From Mytilus galloprovincialis (Eukaryota; Mollusca; Bivalvia; Mytilida; Mytilidae), in NCBI RefSeq assembly GCF_965363235.1, contig NC_134842.1, positions 38,654,458 through 38,718,457 of the forward strand: 64,000 bases of DNA, written 5' to 3'. The stretch's first letter is position 1. Each line of letters begins with the position of its first letter. The translations under genes were made by a program, and so were the position numbers. Of this stretch, positions 12,301 to 22,191 are shown in pieces. The notes below the pieces were generated by a model, which did no database searches, had not been told where the DNA came from, and worked only from the letters and a program-made list of their open reading frames with translations.

Positions 12301-14291
12301 TAATGTGTAATGGTGTTTTGAAACGATGTACACTTCATAAATTAAAAAAAAAAAACACCATCTCATGTTGACCCAGATTTATTTTCTGGTTTTTTTTCAG
12401 ATGAGACATTATAACTTGTTTTACCAATTAAACCCATTATGTTACCTGAGCCCAAAGTAAGACTGTATAGCTGTAGAAAGTCCAATTACCAGAATGGAAG
12501 AACTAAATAGAATGGACCGTACAGGGTCGTTCAAATCTGCACATACTACATCAGAAAGTACTGTGACAATTGCTAACACAGCTCCAACACACAAGAATGT
12601 ATGCTGCAATAAAAATTATCATTACAAATGCATCTCTATTGGGCATGGTACAAAATTAAGGCTACAGTAGTTCAATACTCATAATTTGATTAAGCAAAAG
12701 AAATCCAGGCAACAAATTAAAACCAAGGGAAACACATCAAATATAAAAGAAATACAACGGAACAATAAAAACACTGATCTTCAACAATAGGAAACGCCAT
12801 CATACATAGAAATAAATTGTAGATAACAAATACCATATTAGTTATACTTGAAACGAAATATGATTATAATTGTTCTGCAAAGGAATATAAAAAAAGCACG
12901 GACAGTGTAACGTTTACGTCATTTTTCAAGGTAAAGATGAATGATGCATTGAAATATGAAACCATGGTCTTTTTCTTACCAGCAGTAAAACTCTCACAAA
13001 TGTATGCTTATGCTGTATAAACTCACAAAGAAGTCCGATCAGACTTGGAACGTTCAATCCATTGAATGTTGTCGAAATAACGGAAAGCTGCTTTCTGCGC
13101 GTTCGATATCATTTGTAACTAATATAATGCCGTTACAACATGCAATGATTTCCTTTTGCAGTTCAATTAAGAGCCCTTCATCGTTGTCGTTCCCTTGCAT
13201 AACTTTGCTATTTTATTAACTGCAATTAGTTTTCTTTCCTGAATATACATACAATATGTGCCACTCTTATCAATCAACAATCAATCAATCAATCAATCTC
13301 ATTATAGAGGGATTCTTATTGTTTACAAACGTATTACTCAAGTTGTATCAACGTGCATGTACACTTGCAAATTATACTTTGTTTAACATATGACGACCTG
13401 GTATATTTCACAACTTACTTAGAAAGCTGTGGTAATTCACTACCTTAATAAACTCATCATAGGAACTAGGGTTGAAATTTTGTATATGCGCCAGACGCGC
13501 GTTCCGTCTACAAAAGACTCATCAGTGACGCTCGAATAAAAAAAAAGATCAAAGATCAAATAAAGTAAGAAGTTGAAGAGCGTTAAGGACCAAAGATTTC
13601 TTACAGCTTTGACAAATAAAGCTAAGGTAATTTATTCTTGAGGTAGAAAAGCTTTAATATGTTAAAAATTCTTAAGTTTTGTTAACAGTAAATTTATAAC
13701 TATGGCCATATCAATGATAACTCTTGTCAACACAGAAGTGCTGACTAATGGACCACAGAAGTGCTGTCTATTTGAACACAGAAGTGCTGACTACTTGAAC
13801 ACAGAAGTGCTGACTACTGGACCACAAAAGTGCTGACTATTGGATCACAGAAGTGCTGACTACTGGATCACAGAAGTGATGACTACTTGAACACAAAAGT
13901 GCTGATTAAGGGACCACAGAAGTGCTGACTATTGGATCACAGAAGTGCTGACTATTGGAACATAGAAGTCCTGACTACTAGAAGACAGAAGAACTGACTA
14001 CTGGAACACAAAAGTGCTTACTACTGGATCACAGAAGTGCTGACTATTTGAACACAGAAGTACTGACTACTGGATCACAGAAGTGCTGATTATTTGAACA
14101 CAGAAGTACTGACAACTGGATCACAGAAGTTCTGACAGTCCTAACATACTTAATTAACTCACTTGAAATGCTGTTGTTATGGTAACAAACCATGGTGGCC
14201 GTTCATCAACATCATACGCCAAACTTGCGTCAAACTCCTCTACTTCAATCTTCTGACTTAGCAGACTTTCTTTGTTCACTGTTCCATTCAT
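359..14291 (-). CDS. SLC23: SLC23-family nucleobase/ascorbate transporter, 3' end beyond window
   Basis: Predicted multi-pass membrane transporter of the SLC23 (NAT/NCS2) family, which in animals carries ascorbate with sodium, or nucleobases. Nine exons join in frame on the minus strand: 14291-14163, 12603-12446, 11276-11182, 9574-9495, 8583-8408, 5858-5738, 4620-4464, 3322-3069, 632-359. They give 481 residues; the C-terminal part (family usual about 600) lies left of base 1. The start ATG at 14291 is followed by an acidic N-tail and then the family's PPW motif; a TAG lies directly upstream. Family landmarks are QG after TM2-3, HWGI, ARTDxR (here 'ARTDVR'), PYPGQFGTP, SVIESVGDY and VPDPVLGG. 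Exon 4 (NMTNLTTSNISNS) is an Asn/Thr-rich extracellular loop with NxT/S sites. The exon 5 donor (C|GTTTGT) is weak but preserves length after HWGI compared with vertebrate SVCT. The family signature near 3069-3098 is altered (see findings). Substrate cannot be told from sequence. Confidence 0.9.
1065..1400 (-). repeat. Dispersed mussel repeat, family R3
   Basis: An inverted copy of the repeat at 34140-34480. Shared stretches include the block with CCACATGTGG and the 'ACTGTCCCTCTGGTAT' end. It lies in the last SLC23 intron seen here. Confidence 0.6.
1768..2070 (-). repeat. Dispersed repeat, family R4, with GGAC-type microsatellite
   Basis: An inverted copy of the element at 24479-24960. It ends in CTATCGTAGGTGGGGCAT and contains a (CGGA)n run at about 1972-2005. 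SLC23 intron 8. Confidence 0.65.
3069..3322 (-). CDS. SLC23: SLC23 exon 8 with E-motif and altered NAT signature
   Basis: This exon encodes the substrate-site half of the transporter. The TM8 motif SVIESVGDY is intact, including the glutamate that contacts substrate in family structures. The last codons read TTVSLLGLTR, where vertebrate SVCTs have PNIGVLGITK; the NAT signature Asn and Gly are therefore Thr and Ser. The acceptor is phase 1 and the donor is AGA|GTAAGA, so the reading across the junction into IGSR is secure. Confidence 0.9.
3425..3612 (+). repeat. Dispersed mussel repeat, family R1
   Basis: Begins GATGTGGTATGATTGCCAAT and continues with AACAATTCAAACGAG. The same family recurs at 17786, 20903, 43447, 48507 and 56535, and in reverse at 40691-42092. 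SLC23 intron 7. Confidence 0.65.
5613..5636. repeat. (AT)n microsatellite
   Basis: Uninterrupted AT dinucleotides, 12 units, in SLC23 intron 6 side sequence. Confidence 0.95.
6093..7010 (+). repeat. Tandem array of 122-126 bp units
   Basis: About 7.5 direct copies of a unit containing ATTTGTTTTATTGTCCCATA, GGGGTGGGGATCTCGACC and GACTCCCCAAATAGTTCATT. Unit starts (at TTTG) fall near 6099, 6222, 6344, 6468, 6590, 6712, 6836 and 6962, so the period is 122-126 bp. The last unit breaks off after GGGGTGGGGA. The array lies inside SLC23 intron 5. Confidence 0.95.
7614..7770. mobile_element. Foldback (palindromic) element
   Basis: Imperfect inverted repeat with about 75-bp arms and a near-zero loop at GAAGCGCTTCCGCGCTTC. 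The arms begin ATTGAATGCTTCTTTTTGTA on each strand. It may be the core of a larger element, because TCTGATTGGCT (near 7448) and AGCCAATCAGA (near 8111) also face each other. SLC23 intron 5. Confidence 0.8.
10085..10465 (+). repeat. Dispersed mussel repeat, family R2
   Basis: Contains CCAGACGCGCGTTTCGTCTA and ACTCATCAGTGACGCTCGAA, ending near AACTCATCATAGATACCAGG. It carries one copy of CACAAAAAGTGCGGACTACT, the unit that is expanded at 13731. SLC23 intron 3. Confidence 0.7.
13440..13730 (+). repeat. Dispersed mussel repeat, family R2
   Basis: Same family as 10085-10465 (CCAGACGCGCGTTCCGTCTA). It runs directly into the 23-bp minisatellite at 13731. SLC23 intron 1. Confidence 0.7.
13731..14136 (+). 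repeat. 23-bp minisatellite grown from an R2 repeat
   Basis: About 18 copies of a 23-bp unit, CACAGAAGTGCTGACTACTG plus three bases, with point variation between copies. It ends 27 bp from the donor site of SLC23 exon 1 (14163). Confidence 0.95.
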
Positions 14292-14613
14292 CTATTGAAA
14301 AATCGTCACATTAAAAGTACCCAACAGTTGTTGAAGATTAAAATAATTAAAATAAAATGGGAATAGATTTTCGACGTTCAAATATTTCCTATCAATAAAT
14401 GTCTTTATTCTATATTGGAATTATTTTAGTAGGTTTCTCTATATGAATTGGATTTTGAATAAAAAAGCATATTCACCTGAGAAAGTGTTATTCACCGCGC
14501 TAAACGTCACGCGCTTTTACATGCAACGTTATGGTAAAATGTTTCGTGTAAAAATTTGTTTTAGTATATGTTTGTCATTAAATACATTTTCTTTTCTCGG
14601 AATATGGAATAAA

Positions 14614-14760
14614 ACAATTACTGTCTTTTGTTTGGGTAAATATGGGGTTTTATTGACTTTTGAAAAACTGATATTCACTTCGGCCGTCGGCCTCAGTGAA
14701 TATCAGTTTTTCAAAAGTCAATAAAACCGCATATTTACCTCATCAAAAGACAGTAATTGT
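14614..14760. mobile_element. Foldback element
   Basis: Inverted arms of about 70 bp (ACAATTACTGTCTTTTG... facing its complement) with a GC-rich centre, TTCGGCCGTCGGCC. It lies about 320 bp upstream of the SLC23 start codon. Confidence 0.8.
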
Positions 14761-15484
14761 ATAGTATTCTTGTCCATCATTTTGCTAATGAGCTTTGTCT
14801 ATAAAGCTTTTGTGGTTTCTTCGTTACATATTTGATTGTTTTTATAGTGATTAAGATCATAACACAATCTTGACTGTTGTACCTCTTTTTTTAATGTGTT
14901 CACAAAACGGATTTATCCGGCTGAACTTACTTTAGAAAAGTCAATAATAACAATGACCACTACCCATTCCTGGGTTTTGATATCTATATTTTAACGGAAA
15001 TCTTAATGCTAAAATTTGCTATTGCCAAATATACTTTTTGATGATGACGTTCCCTTGGCACTATCTTATAATGTTTATATATATCAACATGTTGGATTCG
15101 TTGTGTGTAACAAAGAAAACATGTTTAATATTATGCGTGCACCTGGTTTTCAATTTTTGGTGATATAAACGTTCTTGATATGTTATTTCATTTTTTTCTG
15201 CAATAACTTTACTGATATGTTATTTCATTTTTTTTCTGCAATTGCATAACTGGTTTGTATATTTATTTTAGATATAGTCTAGTGTTATTCCAGTCTGTCA
15301 ATTTGGCATATGGTACTGTGATAATTTACACGCAGATATTGGATAATGTAAAGCATTTTTGATATCAACAGCTTTTCAATTTCGACATTTGATAGTCTGT
15401 GTTATTCAAAACAAAAAACTTGACATTTCCAATGATTAACATAAAGAGGATATAATTAAATCATTAGATTGGTGTATAGCACTT

Positions 15485-15750
15485 TACCTTACATGAACTG
15501 CGTCGATGAGAAATCGACCTTATGCAAGCACAAGTGTACTCACATGTATAAGACTTTGGTTAATTTTGGAAAATTCAAATACGAAAGCAAAGATGAAATT
15601 TGAATGTATTTTTTTAGGATCTTTATAGCTACTCTATTTTCAACCATTTGAAGACTTTTCGTTAAGATTTTTATACCCGAAAAAGGTTATCATATGGATA
15701 GATATTTATTCCATAAAGTCTTTTCTATCCGACGCAGTTCATATAAAGCC
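15485..15750. mobile_element. Possible MITE
   Basis: Terminal inverted repeats ATGAACTGCGTCG (15493-15505) and its complement (15730-15742) bound about 225 bp of AT-rich sequence. Short repeats only, so moderate support. Confidence 0.5.
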
Positions 15751-16060
15751 ACGAGCAAGAACACTTGCCGATATAGACACAATTACAAGCAAAATCATAG
15801 TCAACGATAGTGTATATCACCTGATTATCAAAAGAAGGCACGGCGTATAGTCTGATGGAATAGACAGAACACCTTTCTATCCCCTGAATAACGATGCTAT
15901 TATATAATTATATATAGATAATGTTTTATTCCGGAATAGATTTTAATATACAGACCTTTGTTTGGAATCTGAAAGAGCTACTATCTTTTCACATCAAGCT
16001 GTGTTCGAACGAGTTTAGAATAATGAGCATTCAACTTTATCGTTGTGAATTTAATACTTA

Positions 16061-17283
16061 CAGTTGGGTGCAGACCAAGCATTACATAAAGTAAACGCAA
16101 GTTAACGCGGCGTGCACATATTTCGTTAGTTAACTTTAAATTTCGCGTTTACTAGTAAACGCCCGTTTACTTCATTAACGTTAACGCGGTCAAAATGGAA
16201 ATTTCTAATGTCTACTCGAGTAAACGCGCGTTTACTCTGTGTCCGTTTAGTCAGTAGTAAACAGCCGTTTACTTCAGATTTCACAAGTTTAATTTTACGT
16301 GCACGTAAAAGTAAACGGGCGTTTACTACAGATTTCTCAATTGTATTTTTACTTGCACTTGAAAGTAAACGCGCGTTTACTTTTCGCGTTAACTAATTGT
16401 GTATCTTATAAAATAATCGTCGTGTGCATTTGTACATTTATTTATGTTGTTAAAATGACTTAATATTTTACGTATATGTGTTTTGAACCTTAACATTCAA
16501 AAACACTTTTTATTAGAAATATAAACATTTATCTAGCGGATATTTCTAGATCATTAGGAATTGTTTCGTCAATAAATTCTAGATGTACTTCCTGTAATAT
16601 TTTCTGTCTAGTGTTAACTTTAAAGTCAGTAACAGATCCACTCTGACGAAAACGTCGTAGAAATGCACTTATCCCCTAGAAACTTGAACATTATCTGATC
16701 GTATCAACTCATCTCTAACTTCAGTATGTTTTTGCCAGATCTTCTTATACTTAATATCCTCTCACAAATGGTTTTACAGCTCCAGGACGAATTTCCATTT
16801 TGTTTTTATATGCAATGATTAATTTTCAATAAATTAATTAAAGAGGTGTCATTTCATTAAATGCAATCGTCAATGTGTTGATCGAAAATGGACAGATGGA
16901 TATTTTGATGTACCTTATCATGTGATATATTAGGTCAGTGTATCCAGGATACGAGGTCAATCTGCGTTAACGCGAGTTTACTACAAACAGTAAACGGGCG
17001 TTTATATTTTTTTTACAAAAATAGAAGACACGCTTTTTTCGCGTTAACGCGAAGTAAACGCGAAAGTAAACGCCCGTTTACTTTTTACAAAATTAGAAGA
17101 CGCGCGGTTTTCGCGTTAACGCGGAGGTAAACGCGAAAGTAAACGCCCGTTTACTATTTATGTCTACTAATATTTCGGAGTTAACGTAGAGTTAACGCGG
17201 CGTTTACATGAAGTGCACGCGAGTAAACGCCGCGTTAACTTTTTAGGCCCGTTTACATGTAATGCTTGGTCTGCACCCAACTG
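16061..17283. mobile_element. TA-flanked DNA transposon with palindrome array
   Basis: A 1,223-bp element with 27-bp perfect terminal inverted repeats starting CAGTTGGGTGCAGACCAAGC, flanked by TA on both sides (Tc1/mariner-style). There is no transposase frame. Both ends (16090-16395 and 16965-17240) are filled with the 16-bp palindrome family GTAAACGSSCGTTTAC and the word GTTAACGCG; the centre lacks them. Confidence 0.9.
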
Positions 17284-17785
17284 TAATCAGATGGTTATAA
17301 AGCACTGTTGTTAGAAATTTGTTCATCAGAAGTCGTACATATTTACAACTGTACCACCTGGAATAAATGGATAAATTTGCATGATATTATATCTAACATA
17401 TCTATTCTGATCGTGATTATACATTAAAACAAAGGTTTAACGCATAAAATTTATAAGAATATAAGATGTATAATACGAAATTTAAGGTAAAATGATAAAT
17501 CGACATTCATTCCTTTCAGTGAGCCGGGGTTTCATTATTTAGTATCAAAAATATTGTTTTAATTGGTTTACTAAATAAAGATAAATTATCAATTTCCTTG
17601 AATGAATTTTAAGCCAGGGCCACACTCAAATTAAAGAATATATCTGTATATATCCTTTGTTGTTCTAATATTGATAATATAATGGATTATTTATTGATGA
17701 TAGTTCACAAATCCCTCTTATTAAATAGAATTTGAAGATTTTTTTTCCAAAACAAACATTTTGTTGGAGGTATACTATACTGCAT

Positions 17786-17965
17786 ATAAAGAAGATGTGG
17801 TATGAGTGCCAATGAAACAACTCGATCTCAATCCAAGTCAAAATTTGTAAAAGAAAAAAAGAAAAAAAAATCATAGGTAAAAATACGGCCTTCAACACAG
17901 TGCATTGGCTCACACCGATGCAATAAGCTATAAATAATAGTTTTGATGTGTACCAACCTTCATCC
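17786..17965 (+). repeat. Dispersed mussel repeat, family R1
   Basis: AGATGTGGTATGAGTGCCAA followed by ACGGCCTTCAACACAGTGCA. Intergenic. Confidence 0.6.
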
Positions 17966-20124
17966 TTACCTGAAACAATAGTGTAATAGCAAAATATAAA
18001 AAGACACACTTTAAAATTTCAACTGAAATGGCTTAACTTAATTAATCAAAAGACATATAGATAGAAGTGAACATTCACCGACTACACTTTATATTATTTT
18101 GGTTAGTTTGTCAATGAAGAACATAGCTTACAATTCAAAAATAAAATACCAAATTCCAAGGAAAATTCAAAACCCAAAGTCCTAATCAAATCTCATTTAA
18201 TCGAATCAAATGTATGTTATATTTAAGGCAAAACTTACAATTAATGGAATAGATAGTACCGACAAACAGGTTTAAACAGATAATGGATGGTGAAGTGAAA
18301 CCGAATATAATGCATTTTGCAATGACGTATAGAAATTTTAACTTATCACAAGTGTAACAAGAGCAAATATAAGACTAGATATAATAAAAGTGTTTCGTAG
18401 CTAGACATCGAATCGGTAATTAGTTAAAAAAAAAAAAAAAAGTAGATGAAAAGGTATGCACAAAATCTTGCTCGCTTTCAATAATATATAGCCAAAAGCG
18501 TCAACTTTTTAATGTCAAAATAAATTCAAGGCGTCAGGAGTTTTGATTCTTGATAAATCGCAGAATGGCACTTTATGTTGTATTAGTTCGAAACTTCATC
18601 TAATCCATTCTAATTTTAAGATGTTTGTTTCTCATGACTAAATGGATGTCAAGTTCGATATTGAAGATTTTGAATATTTTGACATTGTTTGCAATTCAAA
18701 AAGGTATCATCCTTGTTTCTTTGGAAATGCTTTATGTTCTTTTATGAATTTGAGTGATATAGCTGAGCTTTTGATTTTACAATTAGATTGGCAATGATTG
18801 GAGATTTCCAATTTGATTATCCTTGGTTTTGTTTTGGCTATTTTATTTTTATTCACCAGCCCAGTAGCCTGTACTTTGGTACGGTCATGAAAATACGGAT
18901 TTTGTGTGATAAAAGTTTGCTTTTACACAATTTTGGAAATTATCTTAAATTCAGAAATATACCTTCCGCAAGCAAAACTTCGATTCCCTGTCAGGCTTTA
19001 TAGATACTTGTTTGCCCTTTTTGGTTTAGGGTATTTTTCTTTCTATTAATTTTGAATTTCAAATATGTTGGCTTTGATTATCAGTGATTCAGAGAAGACA
19101 TAAATTATCGAAATATGCATCTGGTGCAAAAGAATTGTTTCTGGTAATGTTATAGTAACATAATGTCTTCATTGTTTGCATTTATATTTCTAAAGCGGAC
19201 ATAAAGTTCGTTTAATCAATGTTAAGAACAAGATTCCAAGTTACAGGTTAGATTTAATTTTACTCATGAATTATGAATTTTGTAAGTAACAATTGTTATA
19301 CTTATACTGACAAATTTTAATAAGTTTTTAAATATAAGGTAATGTGATAAATTGTTTTTCATTGCAAAAGTGCAATAATCTGTCGACTTGAAAACAGAGG
19401 GAAAAGTAGCATGTAATGCTTCCTTTACACCTCCTTTTTACTCTTCTATATTTTGTGCCCAGGTGTTCTTTGTTTCACATAAAAAATGATGTCAATATTC
19501 AACTTAAAAGCTTTCTTTTTTTCAAAAGTAAAGTAAATTCGTTAGTTAAGTTTTGAAGAATGTATAATAGGCTTTCGTGGGACTAAATAGGAAGTCTAAA
19601 CTTAGAAATATATCAGGAAACAGTCGTGTGTCATGTGGATCTATCAATCAAGAAATCCATGGGAATCATATGAACGAACTAAGCGAAAATTGAGACAACA
19701 TAGAAGGTGTGATACCATCATTGATTTTCCCAAATTCGTTTTTGTTAAATTTGCACTTTTCAAATAATTGTGCAGAATTTATCTGTTTCAAAAAAAGAAA
19801 TACTAGACATGGGTCAAGTTTAATTCTGTCCAGTACTATAGAAAAACAAGCACAAAATGTTTCATTGTATGTAAGAAAACACCCACCACTGGAAGTTACC
19901 AAATCAACTTTTTACCCTTTTTCTTCCTGTGTGCAAGCTTTAGTAACCATGTAAGCTCAAGTTTCCAAATATTCTATAGAAACACAAAAGAAAAAATAAT
20001 GGTGCTTTCAAATACCTAAGATATATGTTTATGACACAGATTTTTTTTTACTGCAATGAAATGTAGGGTAAATTTCCTACAACTGTCAATTTCAATGGCG
20101 TAATTTTTTTTCGACCCTTTATGG
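17966..20124. other. Intergenic AT-rich DNA, no gene seen
   Basis: Lies between SLC23 and the STYXL1 3' end. It contains a poly(A) run near 18425-18441 and scattered short open frames without splice or family support. I see no gene or clear repeat. Confidence 0.5.
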
Positions 20125-20380
20125 TCATTTTTATAAATTGTCTATTTACAAAACTTTGATTTTTTTGAAAAACTAAGGATTTTTTTATCCCAGGAGTAGA
20201 TTACCTTAGGCTTATTTGGCACAATTTTTAGGAATTTTGGATCCTCAGTGCTCTTTAACTTTGTACTTGTTTGGCTTTTTAACTGTTTTGTGATGAGTGT
20301 CACTGATAAGTCTTATGTAGACGAAACGCACGTCTGACGTATTAAATTATAATCCTGGTACCTTTGATAACTATTTTGTA
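20125..20380 (-). repeat. Dispersed mussel repeat, family R2 (inverted)
   Basis: Contains AGACGAAACGCACGTCTGAC and TGATGAGTGTCACTGATAAG, the reverse of the R2 core. Confidence 0.65.
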
Positions 20381-20902
20381 TGCCATCGAATATGACATAC
20401 TATATTTTGGTAGTATTACACATAGAAGGAATGTGTTATAAAGCACATGTCTTCAGGAATTCAATTCAAGCAAATATATATCAAGACAATCATCCATATT
20501 TATTGCAGACAAGACAAAAACTAGACATCTCTAAAAAATATTGTCCTAGGATCTAAAACTTAAAATGAAAAATTTCAATTACAATAAAACAAAGTAAAGA
20601 ATGATTTTATTGATAATCATTTTAACATCAACTACATGTATATATATATCACAGATAAACAATTGTCATTATAAAGCATCCAAAAAATAACTAATGATAC
20701 TTTATCTTATTTAATTTAATTGTTACATGATTTTCACCACTTAAATATAGTTCAGTGATTTTTCCCACTTACATTTTGAAAAGAATTATTTAAGACCTCA
20801 CTTTAAATGTAATACATATCCTAAGACAACAGTCTTTCCTCATTATATACAATTTAAAACCTGTCATTTATTAAAAGTAAAAGAGAATGAAAATATATAA
20901 AA

Positions 20903-21065
20903 TAGATGTGGTGTAATTGCCAATGAGACAACTCTTTCTAAGAGAACAAATGACATAGAAATTAACAACTATGGGTGACCATATCTATATTGCCCAATTA
21001 AAATAAATAAATAGCAAAGATAGGCAATATTAAAACAAATATAACAACCTGAAAATAAAAAGAGA
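20903..21065 (+). repeat. Dispersed mussel repeat, family R1
   Basis: GATGTGGTGTAATTGCCAAT followed by AGAAATTAACAACTATGGGT. It lies 3' of STYXL1 and may be in its 3' UTR. The rest of 20380-22190 is AT-rich with no gene seen. Confidence 0.6.
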
Positions 21066-22191
21066 ACACATACAGTTGAATTATTACTGAAACAATTTAA
21101 CAGTTTTGTCTATTTCATGTCAGATAACTAAAAGACGTTACATATTTCTGAATTATCATTTAGTTATATTATGTTCTTCAGAGAGCACAAAGCAATAGAA
21201 GTAGAGCTTAATGGAATAGGGACCTAGTGCTAACACTAGGCCAACCTTTAAACGTTATAAAAATTACATAGCAACATCTCTAGACTCATTCATGAATTCT
21301 ATAAACACTGTCTGAACAGCCTAATTCCTTTTCTTTTAATCCATGTTAGATGCAATGATGGACAAGGAAGCTTTTTAGGAGTATATTAACTGTAGAGATA
21401 ATTTCAGGATGTTAAGACCAATATTATGTATCATATATAACATATTACCAGACAGTACAAAACAAAACAAAATACAAACAATTTGGCAGCTTATGCTTTA
21501 TGTAAATCATCAACATGACATACTATTGGCATTTAAGATCTAAACTGACTCAATTAGAGAAAAGTTATGCGACTCATTTCACAAAAGATCTTATGAGTAA
21601 AAAGATTCATAAGTCATGAACATTTAAGTATATGTTACAATCAATTTAGTCATAAATTTTTTGGTGAAAAGAGCCCCTGTATTTAGCCACATTTACTAGT
21701 ATGAATGAATACCAGTAATGTACTATGGTAAAAATTAAATTATGTTATCATTTACCTAGCCAGTTTTAAAATGTTTGCCATAATAGGAGATGAAAACAGT
21801 CTTCAAGAATTCCATTTATCAAGCTGAAGTATAAATAAACTCATCATAGATACCATCATAAATTCACCTTCAGACAAAATGTATTTGTAGCTACTGGTTC
21901 ACACAGTACTCTTATGGTGATCTTTGTCCTATTCTATGTTTACATATACATAACTGATAAAGATCTAATTTTTGGCACAATGCTGTTTACTTTGACAAAT
22001 AAAACATTGCTTCAGAATTTTAAAACAACACAGCTGTTAAAGCAGTAACCTTTTTATAGTAAAATAAATGTAGGCCACTACTTTTTGTCTGTCAGGGCAC
22101 AGCAAGACACTATTGATGTTAACATAATGTGTTTTATCATGATCTCCATTAAATGAATTTTACAAATACACATTTCAGCGATGTCATGCAT

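Noticed and set aside
13731..14136. CRISPR-like array
   Set aside because: Units are contiguous 23-bp tandem repeats with no unique spacers, in an animal intron.
19666..19954. Overlapping 78-81 residue frames on both strands
   Set aside because: Length is within chance expectation for AT-rich DNA, with no flanking splice sites or family match.
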